From positions 3,534,001 through 3,598,000 of the forward strand of contig JAQPZY010001560.1 of NCBI GenBank assembly GCA_029931535.1: a DNA stretch of 64,000 nt, written 5' to 3'. The translations under genes were made by a program, and so were the position numbers. Shown piece after piece: positions 31,191-44,045 of this stretch (its first letter is position 1; every line of letters begins with the position of its first letter). The notes below the pieces were generated by a model that was given only the letters and a program-made list of their open reading frames with translations, made no database searches and had not been told where the DNA came from. The stretch comes from Margaritifera margaritifera (taxonomy: Eukaryota; Mollusca; Bivalvia; Unionida; Margaritiferidae).

Positions 31191-32290
31191 TTACCATTAT
31201 ATTTTTCCTTATGCTCCATACATTTTTCAACATCCAGGCGTAATGTTAAATTCCCCTTATGTCCCATAACTTTTTTCAACATCGCAACCTAATTTTAATT
31301 TCCCCTTATGCCCCATAGTACCATTCCCATGCTAAATTTCCCATATACCCGATAATCACATTTTCCGCCCCATACCGCCACATATTACTACTCATGTATA
31401 CGCACTTATGAGAATAAACTATTGAACTGAACTGATTTGTATGATCTAAGCTGCCAAGTATGGAATGGTGACTATGTTTTGTACACCTGCAGTTCAATAT
31501 TAATCGAAATTATGTCCCTTCCAGGTAATAAAATCTGTATTTCATATGTTTCTGAATACGGTTAAACGCTAACATCGTTTCTTTTCAAAGATTTTCAAAG
31601 ATACACGTGTTGGTTGGTTTATTTCTTTCCGACTGCGTCCTGAGCAGCCACTCACCCACCAACATTTACATTCGACCTAAGTCGTGACAAAAGTATGCTA
31701 AATGTTTGATATCTTTTTAAGACTAGAACTTTGTTACAAGTCACTTTACCATTGTATAATTAACACAAATCTTATAGCTTTTCGGTGAATTGAAAGGGGG
31801 TCATTTTCTTTTGATTTTCTATGAAAAAAATCAAGAAAAAAAGTAAACAGTCCCATTAAGGAAACATAATTTTCAGTAGCAAAATAATAACAATTGCAAA
31901 TTTGAATAACAACTCTTAGAAATTTCATATATGAACTAAATCCAAAGAGTTTAGTTTTATACTAGCTGAATAAAAGTCTTCAGTCTTTTATGTTTATTAT
32001 TACATTTGACATAATTTCCAACTTTAGCTAATTCCATTTACACGTATCTATTGATTGTCTCTGCGCTTGTCGAAGAAAAGGCGGGAAAATATTTGATCCA
32101 ACCCGTCCAGCGGCGCGTGCGTGCTTGAGTAATGTCGCAAATATTCCCTATTCCGATACCATCAAAGATAGAAACGTTAAACCTTGTGATAAGATTGGTG
32201 GTGGGTTGTAGACGTGCACCGCGTTTTTGCAGCGTCATGGGGCTGGGCAAGTTTGGTGGGGATTGTTTTACATCAATTTAAAATAAGTTA
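31191..32290. other. Non-coding stretch
   Basis: A thrice-repeated CCCCTTATGYCCCATA theme lies at 31,205-31,320, followed by AATAAACTATTGAACTGAAC at about 31,413, which resembles a retroelement 3' end. A GC-richer island at 32,050-32,240 has short open frames without a recognised product. Confidence 0.4.
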
Positions 32291-32500
32291 TAAATATTTA
32301 AACTAGCGTGTCTGAAAATTGGTGTGTGATTACTGACCTAAGTGTCAACACGTCAAATGACATTGGAACGGGGACATACAGTTCAAACTATTGAGATTCC
32401 CACCCTATATATTTCATATATCCTTTGAATTCAAATATAGCACTGACTTGGGTCCCTGGATCCATTCTTACCCTCATGAACGTGACCTTAGGGACTGGAG
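32291..32500. repeat. Copy of dispersed repeat family R2
   Basis: Shares GAAAATTGGTGTG, AGTGTCAACACGTC, TCCCACCCTATATAT and GACTTGGGTCCCTGGATCC, in the same order, with 16,200-16,830. Confidence 0.55.
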
Positions 32501-32941
32501 TGTACTAACGGGGGGGGGGGGGGGGCCGAGGTCTTGGGGCTCGAAAACAGCTGATAAAAATTCGGGCTTCGTATTCTGGGCTCTGGGCCATCATCGTCGC
32601 CCCGGGAGCCATTTACCCTTAGTACGCCACTGCTTAGGGGCACATATTTTGGGGTTGGGTGGAACAAAGTCTTAACCAATGCCCTTCAAAATAGAATTTA
32701 AACGTCATTAATGATATACGCTCTAAAACCAAAGGATATGTAAAATCTCATGTATACTAACCTTGCTCATCCGGATAACATCGGTTTATCCCAATTGGAA
32801 CGCTTTGAGGCTTCTCTGTCATTTTCAATCATTGGCGGAAAGGCCTGAATGTATTCAGATCGGGTTATCTAGACTATATGTCCCACGAACGTGCAGATAT
32901 GGTACAACCCAGACTTGTTCATCCGAACTCCCCTGTGTCCG

Positions 32942-32978
<37 letters not shown>

Positions 32979-33534
32979 GTCCTCACCCATCAGTATTATA
33001 GACTTTTCTATTTTAAAAAAAGGAAATTGTGGCGCCCATCTTAATTTATGTCTTATATTGTTACATAATAATGATGAGGGGCTCAAAGGATATCAAGACA
33101 ATTCTATTTTATATTTTAAGTTTCAGTTTGTACATACAGGTCCGTCTTTAAGAATAGTTTTCTGTTTATTTGCATAGTATTGTGGGCTTCAGGGAAGATT
33201 AATATATACTAACTGTTACTGTCTGATCCTCATCATTGATGATGCTCTGCTTCTTCCTCTTATTAGTATTATTATTAGTAGTAGTAGTAGTACATTCACG
33301 CCTACATGTAAACAAGTTAATGTACACTTTAGTTTTTGAGCGTAAACCATTCTTGATGTCTAAATTCTATTTTGAATGGATATTGCTCAAAGAAGTGAAA
33401 CAAAAGCCTCAAAATATTGATATTCGTTATTGTTTGTGTACCGTTTGTTTTCCTAATGCTGCCATTTACCGGGCACCTGCTCGGGCACGATCATATTAGT
33501 TTTCAACTCCAGCAAAACCAGTCTATTTGTCGTC
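32501..33534. other. Upstream region of the dynein gene with homopolymers
   Basis: A G15 run lies at about 32,511-32,525, a T33 run at 32,944-32,976, and a TAG/TAT-rich run at about 33,263-33,291. Frames spanning these runs are low-complexity artefacts. Confidence 0.45.
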
Positions 33535-33570
33535 AAGGGCGCCATCTTGAATGTTGGTAAAGTTACAGTC
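33535..33570 (+). promoter_or_regulatory. YY1-like element just upstream of the dynein light chain start codon
   Basis: GGCGCCATCTTGA at 33,538-33,550 is the reverse complement of a YY1-type AAGATGGCG core and lies 21 bases before the ATG. In animals this motif is common just downstream of transcription starts in TATA-less housekeeping promoters. No TATA box is seen in the preceding 100 bases. Confidence 0.4.
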
Positions 33571-33954
33571 ATGACAGAAGTTGAGGAGCCCGCTCCACCT
33601 CAGAGCAATACATACATAATACGACCAAATTTCCAACATAAGTAAGTTCTTTAGTTAGAATATAGCCTGTCTGTGTGACAATGTGGTGTACTCTATGCTT
33701 AATTGATTTTCTAAAGGGATACTAGCATCAGGTGGGGTGGGTGGTTAGCACACATACTGATATTACCCAAACACTCCTTGCTCTCTCGATGCAGGTTTCG
33801 TCCAGTTATAGTCAAGGAATGTATCCACACAGTTCTACAAGAACATCTTGGTGAGAAGCAGTATCAGGCAGATGAAGTAATGGAGTGGACTAAGAAAATT
33901 TCTGATGATATTAAAGGAAGATTAAAAGGTGATCAGTTTTATCTCGTATTCGTA

Positions 33955-34051
<97 letters not shown>

Positions 34052-37000
34052 GACTCTACAAATCCACTTGCCTGACTCTTGGGACAAGCTCAAATTCCAC
34101 TTGGGCAAGCTCATATTTTGCAAGGTACTTGCCCACAGGCAAGTCCAAACAATTGAGAGAGAGAGAGAGAGATGTTATGATCAGTTTGTAAAGCTTTATG
34201 TTCTGTTAGTTTTATGCTCTGTGATCTCACCACAGTACATATATCAGCACTTTATTTTGCGTTTATATGTACCACATTCTTCAAATACATAACTGGCTGC
34301 AGTTTCTTTCATCTATCCATACTTTATTTTCACATGATATGCTGACAGTGTGCCATATCCATGTAGTCGATGGTATGGTCAGTCTCACATTTTCTTGTGC
34401 AGACATGATAATGTTAATGTACTATTTAAAGCAAGTTTTGACAAATAGGAAATAAATATTTATATTTTAAAAGTTATATTTTAATTTTAATATCTGTATG
34501 TATACTTTCAAGTCCTAACCTAACAATGAGCAGTTTTTGAGTTTTCGTTTGCCAGGATTGCAGACTCTGTGTCTAAGATCGTTTTGATGCATGTTGCCTA
34601 TTTCAAGGTGACTAGGTGATAATGGTTATTAATATAACCCATGAGATTTCTTTCCCAGGTGTGTTTGGAAATAAAACTTAAAAGGCACTCATCTCTAACA
34701 ATTAGTCACCTGAAAATCTAGCATCTACAAGCAGTGTTCATCATTTATTGCTTATGTAATTATTACAAGACTGATACATACTTCCTGTTAGGAAAATAAT
34801 TAAATGGATCAAAATAAGTCTTCTCAAATCATTCTCAGAAGTTGGCTTGTCAAAGATTGTTTAGATGTATGTCGCTGATTTGAAGGTGAAAATTGGATCA
34901 CATGAAAGTGGAAGTAGATATGTGAGTGGACACAACACTGCCCAGAAAAAAGCAAAGAGTGAATTCATTGAACATTTCAGCAAGTAACTCAGTTTTACCT
35001 TGTTTTCTTACTGGATTTTATAGTAAAAGCTGTGTGATCAATTGAACTTTAAGTGGAAACATAAATAAAGAAAAATGTTATGATATATTACAACATGATT
35101 AAAAATTAATTTGTCACAGTTCTGTTCTTGGCTGTTTAATTTTTCAGTTTAAGGTCTTTTACCAAAACCCTTATCTATCTACCCATTTATCTGTCTATTT
35201 TTCTAAATGTATATGCCTGTCTCTGCTTTCCTAACTATATCTGCAATCTAACCGTTCTTTCCTCATCAACATATCTATCTACATGTACTCTTTTGTTACA
35301 ACTCTATGGTCTAAGAAAAATGTAACAGAAAGAAAGTGAAACCAACAAATCAAGTAAAAAATCAACAAGCAATTTATTACTAGATAATTAAAATGAAAAA
35401 TCAAAAAGTCACTTACAGTAATGTGTTTTGAAATCCTAATAATCCAATAAGAATGATTGTTCTAATCACAAGTCCTAAATATAGAATGTTCCGAATTCAC
35501 GGCTGTGTCCTTGAATGTTATGATGTGCCAATGGTCTCCAAAGTCCTGATGTACTAGTAATCTTTGATGTGCTGATGTCAAAATGAAGTACTCCAAAATA
35601 TCTCTGAATAAGTTCACTTAAATTCCAAAATCATCAATTAAAAATCCAAAATCCAAAAGTTTATGAGCACTGTTATAATCCAATGAATATTTAAAATAAT
35701 TTCTCTCTTAGAATTTGGAATGAATTTTCACAACTGTAATAGCCCTTTACAAGACTGATGGTAATGTCAAAACTGAATAAATGTCCACCAAACATGGCAT
35801 ATATAAAGATTGGTCACATGACAGAATGTTCTAGAATATGAGTCATCTTAATGGAATTCTACCTGTAAACAAAATTCAACCTTGACCTTCAAATTGAGAA
35901 AACATATTGATCAAAACAACCTAATTCAAGGACACTAGTTAAACATGTTTTTCCTGATAACATTAAGATTTAAGCAAATATTAAAGTGAAGAAACATTTA
36001 TAATTTCCTAAAATATTTATAATATTATATAAACATCATACATAACACTTTACATACATTTTTTTGATAACTTTAATTATTGATATATTGTTTTAAGGTG
36101 CAAACAAAAATACTGAGATGATGAAAGTTCTATATTTATAAAAAAAATATAATGTGATTTACAAATTGTATAAATTTCATGAGTCAAATTAACAAGATAT
36201 ATCTCTTCGCCCTTCATGCTATAAATTAAAGGAACAATTGTATTAGTTGGGAATTATTATGATTATGCAGGCATTCAGTAATTGATGTTTTAAAGATCTT
36301 CTTGATAATGTATAATTACTAGTCTTTTCTTTCAGATATGGGATATGACAGATACAAATTTATAGTTCAGGTTGTAATTGGAGAACAAAGAGGGGAAGGT
36401 GTCAAGTAAGTATATAAACATTATAAAATAGTTCAAATATAATATAAAAATGAAAACCAAATTTCTTTTTTATTATGTAGAACTTTAAAGTACCAGGATA
36501 CCTGTTAAAGTAGTTTTATCTTCTTACTCTTAATACAAATGTTTCCCTCACTTTCAAAACTCTTCCCATATTACATCTTGACCAGTCATTGCTATTGTGA
36601 ACTAGCAGCAGAGGTGGCATTTTTGCAGATTTCTTCATAAAATGAGATAAGTTACAAAAATTACATTTTCACCATCATTTAAGTTTTTAATGCATATTTT
36701 TTTACTAAACAGCAATTTCTTGTTAGGTCAAAAATCTTTAACAGCTTTTGTGAGACAGTGCTATGCCCTTGATATTCTGAATTTGCAGATTTATTTGCAG
36801 ACCTAGTATGGTCACCCTGCCAATTAAAGTGAATGTCAACAGTTAGTTCATCTCTTTAACATATCCATTTTTATCCATTTATAAGCACATGCTTGATGAT
36901 AAGACAGCCCGGGACTTTTACAAAATTTTAGCAAATATTTACCTAAAATACCTTTGTCTCATGAAAAGCCTACCTGCTACTCTTTTGAATGATTTATTAG

Positions 37001-40000
37001 GTGACTCATTGGCTCATCATGAGAGCAACTCTTTTTCATACTGTTGTGTGTATTTGCTAAAGAATAGGACAAAATCTTAAATCAGAGAGTGTGTTGTGTC
37101 TCACAAAAAGATGATCAGATGTAAAACTTTTGTATACACTGCACTGTTTTACAGAACTGGAATTTAAATACTGTTTTTCAATTAGGGCTTGAATTTATTG
37201 CTCACTTCGCAAATGATAATTTTCCAATGCAGTAAAGCAGATCATTAATAAAACTCATTAAAGTATGTACATACTTCAGCAAAATACAAATGCCTAATTC
37301 CAAAATGTAAAACAAAGCTTATTTTATACCAATACTGTTAATGGACTAGGGCACAACCATTATGTTTTCAAGGGGAAGCAAGATATCTCTCACCCAATCA
37401 TTTTATTTACAAATACAGGCATAGTTCAAAAATATTATCTTCATTTAGGTAAAATATGCTATGTTTTCACTCTGATGTCTTGCTCAGCTAGTATTGTTTG
37501 AAGGATGGCTGATCACGGATATTTGTGTCACATAATATTCTAACTTTCCAGTAAAAACAAGCTGGCTGTCCCTAATACATTCATGTTCAGTCTAGTTAGG
37601 CTGATTGTTCACGAACCATTCACAGTCCAAAAATACAAACCTGGAGATGTATCAATTAAGCTTAAGTTGTAAACAAGAAAAACAATTCAGCTGTACATGT
37701 AGTTTTTTATGTTCAAATGATAATAAAAATTATAATTGAAAATGATAGGAAAATAGTTTCTTCTTATTTCCAATTTCCTGGAATACAGTATAAGTAATAA
37801 CAATAACAGGTAAAATAATAAAAACATTACCAGTGGAAATAAGATTTCACAAGTTGATTTTTGTCTCCACTTTCAAAGAAAAAACAAGTAGTGGTATTAC
37901 AACAAGTTACATTTTAGTCCAGTTAATGTACTTAAGTTTCCATGGCAAACTTATAATACAATTAAACACAATAGTGCACACTTAATTGTGAATTTTGAAG
38001 AATACAAAGAGATACTAAAGTAATAAGGGAACATAATGTGATAAATTAAATTGAAAATAATTACATGTACATTTATGTAAAAAAAAAAATAATTTAATAT
38101 TGTGTATGTTAGAGGAAAAATAACTTACATAAATTCTAAGCAGTGAGATACAGGGTGAAATGTATAATTATTAATTATATTATTATGTATAATTATTAAT
38201 TATTATTAATTATACTGTATGTTTTCAGGATGGGCTGTAGATGTTTTTGGGACTCTGATACTGATAATTATGCACAGGATATATTCATGAATGTAAGTAC
38301 ATTTTGAAATCTTCAGGTACAAAAAAAGTTTATTATGTTATCACTTTTAAAGATTTAAAATTGTAGAGTCTGATAGTTATGGATTATGTAGAGAAATAAT
38401 TGCTTGTGAGAAGATGAGGATGAGAAAAAAAACTTGATTACCTTTTCCAAATTAATTAAATTTGCATGAAAATTTGTTGTGATACATTGTAGAATTCTGT
38501 CAGAATCTGTTACTTATAATGCATCTGTGTAATGTGGAAGCCTTGACAGAATGATAAATTTGGTGTCCATGTCTGTACATCCAGATCCTAGATTAAGGTC
38601 AATATTTTCTTTCTTGCTAAATAAAAGGCAGACTGACAAAGAGGGGTCTCTTGTTTTTAAGCTCAACTTGTCATAGACCAGAAGAACTTATGGGATGGCC
38701 TGTTGTCCTTCATCCATCATCCATCAGCAAGTTTGTTAACACTACTACTCCTAAACTACTTCAAGGATTGCCATGAAACTTTACACACACGTTCATCCCA
38801 AGGTCTAGTTTGTCCTAAATGATAATGGTTCCACTCAGTGTCCAATGTGACCATCTTGACAATCTTGTTATCGCTACTTGTCCTGATTTGATGGTCATGT
38901 CAGCATGGGGTTTTCGCTAAAAGACTTCTTTTGATGTATAGATGATACTAAAGGAAAGTGGTGGTGGTCTAATATCCGGTATGGCCACTATGGCTGCCAT
39001 CTTGAAAAGTTTGTTATTGCTGCTCCTTCTAAATGGAAAGTTATACAGACATGAGCTTTTTGCTAAAAGACCTATGATTTCTAGTTGATCCTAAATAAAA
39101 AGGTTGCCAGTCTGACATCCAATATGGCTACCATGGTGACCTGCTTGAAAGTCTTATTAGCGCAACTCCTCCTAAATGGATGGCCATATTTTCACCAAAA
39201 GACTTCTTATGATGTCTAAATGGTCCTCAATGAAAATAGTGCCAATCTTATATCCAATATGGCTGATACAGTTGCCATCTTGAAAATCTTGTTATTGCTC
39301 CTTCTCCTGAATGGTCATAATGTGATGGGTTTTCACCAAAAGACTTCTAATGATGTCTAATTGGTCCTACCGGTAAATAAAAATGGTGCTGATCTTAGAT
39401 CCAAAATAGTCGATACTGCAGCAAGCTTGAAAATCTTGTTATTGCTCTGGAATATCGGAGGTGGTTTCAACACTCAGCATTTAAAAAGAAGAAATGGTTT
39501 TATTATGGATTCCTGGAAATTCTTTTTGGCCAGTAGAGCATCAGTCCCTTTGAGGGACTGTTTTTTTTGGGTGGGGTGCACTTGGCATATAGATTATGCA
39601 TGTCAAGAATTTATGATATGTAAAGTTATTGATCGAAGATTGAATATTATGGCATAAGTATTATCATGATTTGCCAATCAAAGAGTTTATCTTAATGATT
39701 TATAATGAACAGTTAATATCCTGACATGCTTAAATTATGTTGTAGACAAGAATTGTAACTCTTGCTTGGTCTATTTATGTTGGGCATGCTCAGACCAGTT
39801 ATTTGCCATTATTCATTGTCTCAGTGACATATAACCCAGCTTTTCAAGAATTTTTAGATTTTCTTTTTCTAACTTATGTTTCAGAAAGAGCTTTTTAAAA
39901 TTAAAATAGTAATTTCCCATTACATTTAAAAAATAAAGATGAAGTTATTTTCAGCGCTATGCTGACAACAAACCAGATTAATGAGGAACTCTTTTTACAA

Positions 40001-40440
40001 GTAGAAAATAGATTATTTTCATGAAATGATATCGCAGAAATTAGGAACATATGATGTTACAGAAAAAAGGTTTATGGTTATATGGTTGAGGTTACGTAAT
40101 TGATAGATGGGCTTGTGTTTCTATACGCAGCCTGAGATTGAAAAAGAATTCGTCAGCTTGATTTTGAGCATTATATATTGTATCTAACAAATGAAAAGGA
40201 TGTTGTTTTATTTAACATTAGTTTTTATTTGCATAGGATGAAACTCAGATTCAAGCTTAAGCTAGAAAATGCTCAGATGCTGACATAAAAAAGGACACAA
40301 CTCAGATATCTGCAAGGAGATTGTTTCATGTCATTAAAAGATCACAAGAGTTAGCTCCCATAATGATTTACTGATTGATTTATTTATTTCAGGACTCTTT
40401 ATTTTGTGTAGCAGCAGCATTTGGAGTTTTCTATTATTGA
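33571..40440 (+). CDS. DYNLT2B: Tctex-type dynein light chain, DYNLT2B/TCTEX1D2-like, five exons
   Basis: Exons: 33,571-33,641, 33,795-33,928, 36,336-36,405, 38,229-38,292 and 40,393-40,440 (TGA). All introns are GT-AG; phases match (2, 1, 2, 0) and the joined length is 387 nt, 128 residues, near the ~140 of vertebrate relatives. Exon 1 begins MTEVEEPAPPQSNTYIIRPN; exon 2 starts FRPVIVKECIHTVLQEHLGE; exon 3 has YKFIVQVVIGEQRGEGV; exon 4 CFWDSDTDNYAQDIFMN; exon 5 DSLFCVAAAFGVFYY. These are the hallmarks of the Tctex-1 light-chain fold, and the RPNF start and Tyr-Tyr end favour the DYNLT2B branch. In other animals this protein is part of dynein-2, the retrograde intraflagellar motor of cilia. 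Introns are AT-rich and hold microsatellites and the R1 repeat (38.6-39.6 kb). This is the only intact gene I can support here. Confidence 0.93.
33959..34048. repeat. (AT)n microsatellite, about 45 units, in dynein intron 2
   Basis: An uninterrupted AT run begins 30 bases after the exon 2 donor. A (GA)n run follows at 34,155-34,171. Open frames over it on both strands are Ile/Tyr repeats and not genes. Confidence 0.97.
35319..36060 (-). mobile_element. Possible solo LTR or similar, inside dynein intron 2
   Basis: Read on the minus strand, there is a TATA-like CTTTATATATGCC at about 35,795 and, further along, GTAATAAATTGC (poly-A signal) at about 35,375. The segment ends CTTTCTTTCTGTTACA at 35,319. 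A promoter, poly-A signal and a terminal -CA fit an LTR, but I cannot define the other end or a target duplication. Confidence 0.2.
38640..39570 (+). repeat. R1 array (~140-147-bp monomers) with a terminal hairpin module
   Basis: Monomers carry GCCATCTTGAAAATCTTGTT, ATTGCTACTCCTCCTGAATG-type words, GGGTTTTCACCAAAAGACTT and TTGGTCCTAAATGAAAATGG. The AAAGACTT word falls at about 38,920, 39,067, 39,199 and 39,340. The array ends in a separate module (39,440-39,570) with GGTTTCAACACTCAGCATTT and a perfect hairpin CAGTCCCTTTGAGGGACTG at 39,542-39,560. The same module in the same relative position ends the inverted copy at 43,310-43,450. The whole lies in dynein intron 4. Confidence 0.8.
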
Positions 40441-41101
40441 GGACTTAGTGCAATTGTGGGCTTCCTCTATTTACTTGGACAAACAACATCTTTTGTGCAA
40501 CCACTGTATTTGTATTTACATCTGATTCCAAATACATAGGGAGTAACTGGGAATCTTGAGATTGATCCTGTAAACAAAGATAGAAAACATCATAGTTGGA
40601 AGATGGAACATAATTGTTTCGGAGAATGGGATTGTTGGTATGCCTGATTTAGACGCATCATTCATTCTATTTATCACAAAATATTCTGATCTGCCTTTCA
40701 CCAGTCATGCACAGATTTTTTCTCATCAATTTTAGCACGTCTTTTCCCAGTATTAGGTCAGAGGGGTCAGATGTGGTGTTTAATGGGGGACAATACATTG
40801 TAAATTGATATGAAACCTCTTTAGTTTTACCCGAGTATAATTTATCATAGTCTCACCTGTCTGCATAACTTTCAAGTTAAAATAACTGGTCTAACAAAGG
40901 GTATGGTACATTAGATTTTCACATGCTGCAGACAAATTGTCTTACTTCTGTGACTATCTAGTATTGTTTTAAAATTAACATACTTTTTTTTCTGTCAAAT
41001 GAATACTGATGTATATCAATAGTTTATGAATAATCTATGTGAAAGTCGTGTACTAAATAAACATATTTCATTTAATAAAATGCGCTTTTTTTATTTTAAT
41101 G
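40441..41101. other. Downstream region of the dynein gene (3' UTR and flank)
   Basis: AT-rich sequence following the stop codon. AATAAA-type words occur (for example within ACTAAATAAACATA near 41,054), but the real cleavage site cannot be assigned. Confidence 0.35.
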
Positions 41102-41103
41102 AT

Positions 41104-41160
<57 letters not shown>
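41102..41160. repeat. (AC)n(AT)n microsatellite
   Basis: A short CACACA run passes into about 23 AT units. Confidence 0.95.
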
Positions 41161-41161
<1 letters not shown>

Positions 41162-41384
41162 GTACAGTAAAGATTGTTTGTTACATTTGTGGATACAACG
41201 TTTTCTCTGTTAAAACGTTTAACTCCCATTTCCCCAGTCAAATTCATAATTACTATGTATTCCAAAGGCTTTGTTCTAATGTTCGTTTGTCACAACATTT
41301 AATTGGTTATAGCTCAATTTTAATGTTTTTATCACCTGAAGCGCCAAATCCAGATTAACAATGGCAGTCATTTAAATAACAAAG

Positions 41385-41520
41385 GCATGACAACAAAGGT
41401 GCCAGGTAACAAAATTGTGATAATCATGCATCATTCATAATCAGTAAATAACAAAGTTCCAAGAAAGACACCATGTAACAAAGGCATGATAATTACACCT
41501 CATTCGTAATCAGTACCTTA
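41385..41520. repeat. ~80-bp direct duplication
   Basis: AACAAAGGCATGA, then GATAATCATGCATCATTCAT, AATCAGTA is followed by AACAAAGGCATGATAATTAC, CTCATTCGTAATCAGTACC. Two diverged copies lie in tandem. Confidence 0.6.
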
Positions 41521-41689
41521 AAATCGCGGGTTGCTGGTTCAGTGCAATTGAAGCAAGAAAAGAAATGTTTCTGTTTTGTACTTTTTTGACTAAATAATTT
41601 AGAAATATCCTTTAGCTATCATTCTATACCTGTATGTTGACTAATGGAGTACAGCTTGAAGCTAATCTCTCGTGTTCATTTTGAATTAT

Positions 41690-42200
41690 GACTGTTGTGA
41701 CAATGGCTGAAAATGTGCCAGTCAGAAAAAGAACAGTTTTCTCTTTAGACACAAAGCTACAAATAAAAAATGTGAGGAATAGAAGTCAAAGTACTGATGT
41801 GGTCAAATCCAAAGATACCCTGTGAACCTTGACAAACAACAAAACAAAACTGTGTGAAATAAATGTACTGTCCGTAATCAGTATTATTTATTGTGCATGG
41901 CATGATGTTTCCAGAGATTGTGTGCAAACTGTTTTGCTAAGGCAGTATTTAGAGAGCAAAGAGATGTCATTACCAGTGATAGCAATGCTGATGATGATGT
42001 TCCCCTTGCTATGGTGCATACCGCCTACTTTGGTCTGGCAACAAGGATGTTGATTTCTTGGATTATGTTAATTCTGATAGTGACACTGTCACACTTGTGA
42101 TACCAACAAATGAAATGTAAATTTGTTGTACCATGAAGATATTGTTTGTGAAATTAGTGATTGCCAGGTAGCAACTGAGCTACTGAACAATGACAATTTC
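41690..42200 (+). mobile_element. pogo/Tigger-like DNA transposon remnant, internally deleted
   Basis: About 41,705-41,810 reads MAENVPVRKRTVFSLDTKLQ followed by SQSTDVVK, resembling the N-terminal helix-turn-helix of CENP-B/pogo transposases. After a gap, 41,915-42,060 reads CANCFAKAVFREQRDV, then an acidic SDSNADDDVPLA. Then DVDFLDYVNSDSDTVTL and HEDIVCEISD follow in other frames, as at the acidic C-terminus of Tigger proteins. The catalytic DDE core is missing. This fits a non-autonomous deletion derivative or old fossil. Family assignment is moderate. Confidence 0.4.
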
Positions 42201-42536
42201 ACATAAAAATGATTTGTATGATTCACCGGCTTGTACATGTACATGTACGTTGACACTCTCTCAAGATGGTAAAACTTACTGGTTTATCTTTAGTGTTTTC
42301 TTCATATGATAACATGTGTTTATACAATTGTATGTTGTTTAAAAATGTTATTACCATTACATAAGAGTTCTGACAGTAATCATACCATTATAAATTGTTT
42401 ACTACATGTATGTCCAACGTCATCAACATACACAAGTACATAAACATTTTTTTTAAAAACAGCAATGAATTTGAATATAACATTTATTGGTTATAACATT
42501 CTACAGATTCCAGTCCCCTATGAAATGTTATAAACA

Positions 42537-42537
<1 letters not shown>

Positions 42538-42567
<30 letters not shown>

Positions 42568-42568
42568 T
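42538..42568. repeat. (AT)n(AC)n microsatellite
   Basis: A run of AT followed by CACACACA. Confidence 0.9.
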
Positions 42569-43296
42569 GTGACAGAACAGAGGTCAGCTTAGGACAGATC
42601 AGAAGATTTGCAAAATTTGGTAAGGAGTTTTGACTTCAGAAGAGGGAGGATTTTCATTGACCCAGTTTTCTGCATGCAAACAGAGAAAAATTACAACTAT
42701 GGAACAAATTTCCATTTTTTAAATATTAAAATATGCACATCATTTCATCACATCAATCCTTTCACAGTAACTTGTCTCTTAGGAGATCATTGTTGATCTT
42801 AACACTTAAGAGATTATGTACTGTTACTGGATCCAGGTTTCCTCTGAAGTCAGCCTGAATTTTCCTCAGAATGGAAATGTCCTTTCAATGTCTGCACTAG
42901 AATGTGGCAATGTTAATACAACTCTACTGAGTCCACCAAGAAGTTTAATTGTTTCCTGCCTATAGGTAGATTCAGGTTGCTGACTGCCTGCCAGAACTTC
43001 TCAAGATTGGTACTATCTGTGTCAAATTTGGGAAGTTCCTCTTAAAATCAACTTATTAGGAATAGCAGAATGCATATTCATGTCCCTTTGAACTTGATTC
43101 CGACCACTGAAATTCCAGATACACTGGACATGTCCTAATAAGGCCTTGGTATCACCACTTTACTGTTGCAGAGCATCCAGTATAATCCAACTCTTCTGCC
43201 TTGTTCCAACAAATACCCGGCCAGACTTGAAATGAGATAACATATTTTTGTCATCTCATTGATATCTAAGCTAGATATGGAGATTTAAAAATTATA
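42569..43296. other. Non-coding stretch
   Basis: No array, palindrome or gene recognised. Confidence 0.4.
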
Positions 43297-43309
43297 TTAG
43301 GTGTGCAAG

Positions 43310-44045
43310 CACAGGAAACAAGAGTCCCTTGAAAGGACTGACACTCTACTGGGCGAAAATAATTTGCAGAAATTCAAGATACGACCATTTTTTCCTTTTA
43401 ACTGCTCAGTGTTGAAACCAAATCTGATATTTTTCAGCGCTAACAATATTTTTAAATTAGCTGTTGTGGTAGACATATTGGATGTCAGATTGGCAGCATT
43501 TTCATTTAGGACCAAGTAGATACCAGTGAAAACCCCATGTCAGTATGACCATCCATTCAGGGGGAGTAGTGACAGGAAGATTTTCAATACAGCCATTGTG
43601 GCCACCATATTGGATGTATGATTGACACTTTTCTTTTGGGACCAACAAGGCATCATAAAAAGTCCTCTGGTGAAAACCCAATGCTGATAATGCTATCAGT
43701 TTCTTCAGAGTAGAGATAACAATATTTTAAAGATGGCCACCATGATGGTCATATTGAGGGTAAGTTTGCATCATTTTCATGTAGGACCAACTAGACACCT
43801 TAAGAACTCCTCTGCTGAAAACCTCCATGCCAAAATGACTTTCCATTTAAGAGGAGCATCGATAACAAGATTTTCAAGCTGGTCACCATTGTGGCCATAT
43901 TGTATGTCAGATAAGCACCATTTTAATATAGGACCAGCAAGATATTATAAGAAGTCTTGTGGTGAAAAGCCATTGTTGATACGACTTTCCATTTTGGGTA
44001 AGGAATAAAAAAAAAAAGAAAAAAAACAAGATTTTCAAGATGACT
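43310..44045 (-). repeat. R1 array, inverted copy with the terminal hairpin module
   Basis: Same monomer words as at 38,640-39,480, reverse-complemented (for example AAGATGGCCACCATGATGG, TAGGACCAACTAG, TCTGGTGAAAACC). Reference words fall at about 43,662, 43,805 and 43,950, about 145 bp apart. The terminal module is at 43,310-43,450. Its hairpin AGTCCCTTGAAAGGACT at 43,324-43,340 keeps the stem of the other copy with a changed loop. A minus-strand frame (FNTEQLKGKNGRI) parallels one at 39,455 (FNTQHLKRRNGFI). Confidence 0.8.

Noticed and set aside
32391..33044. Frames crossing the poly-G and poly-T runs
   Set aside because: Gly or Phe runs come from homopolymers, and no conserved sequence surrounds them.
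33778..34191. 137-codon frame through the dynein exon 2
   Set aside because: Only its first part is the real exon. The rest reads through the donor into the AT microsatellite.
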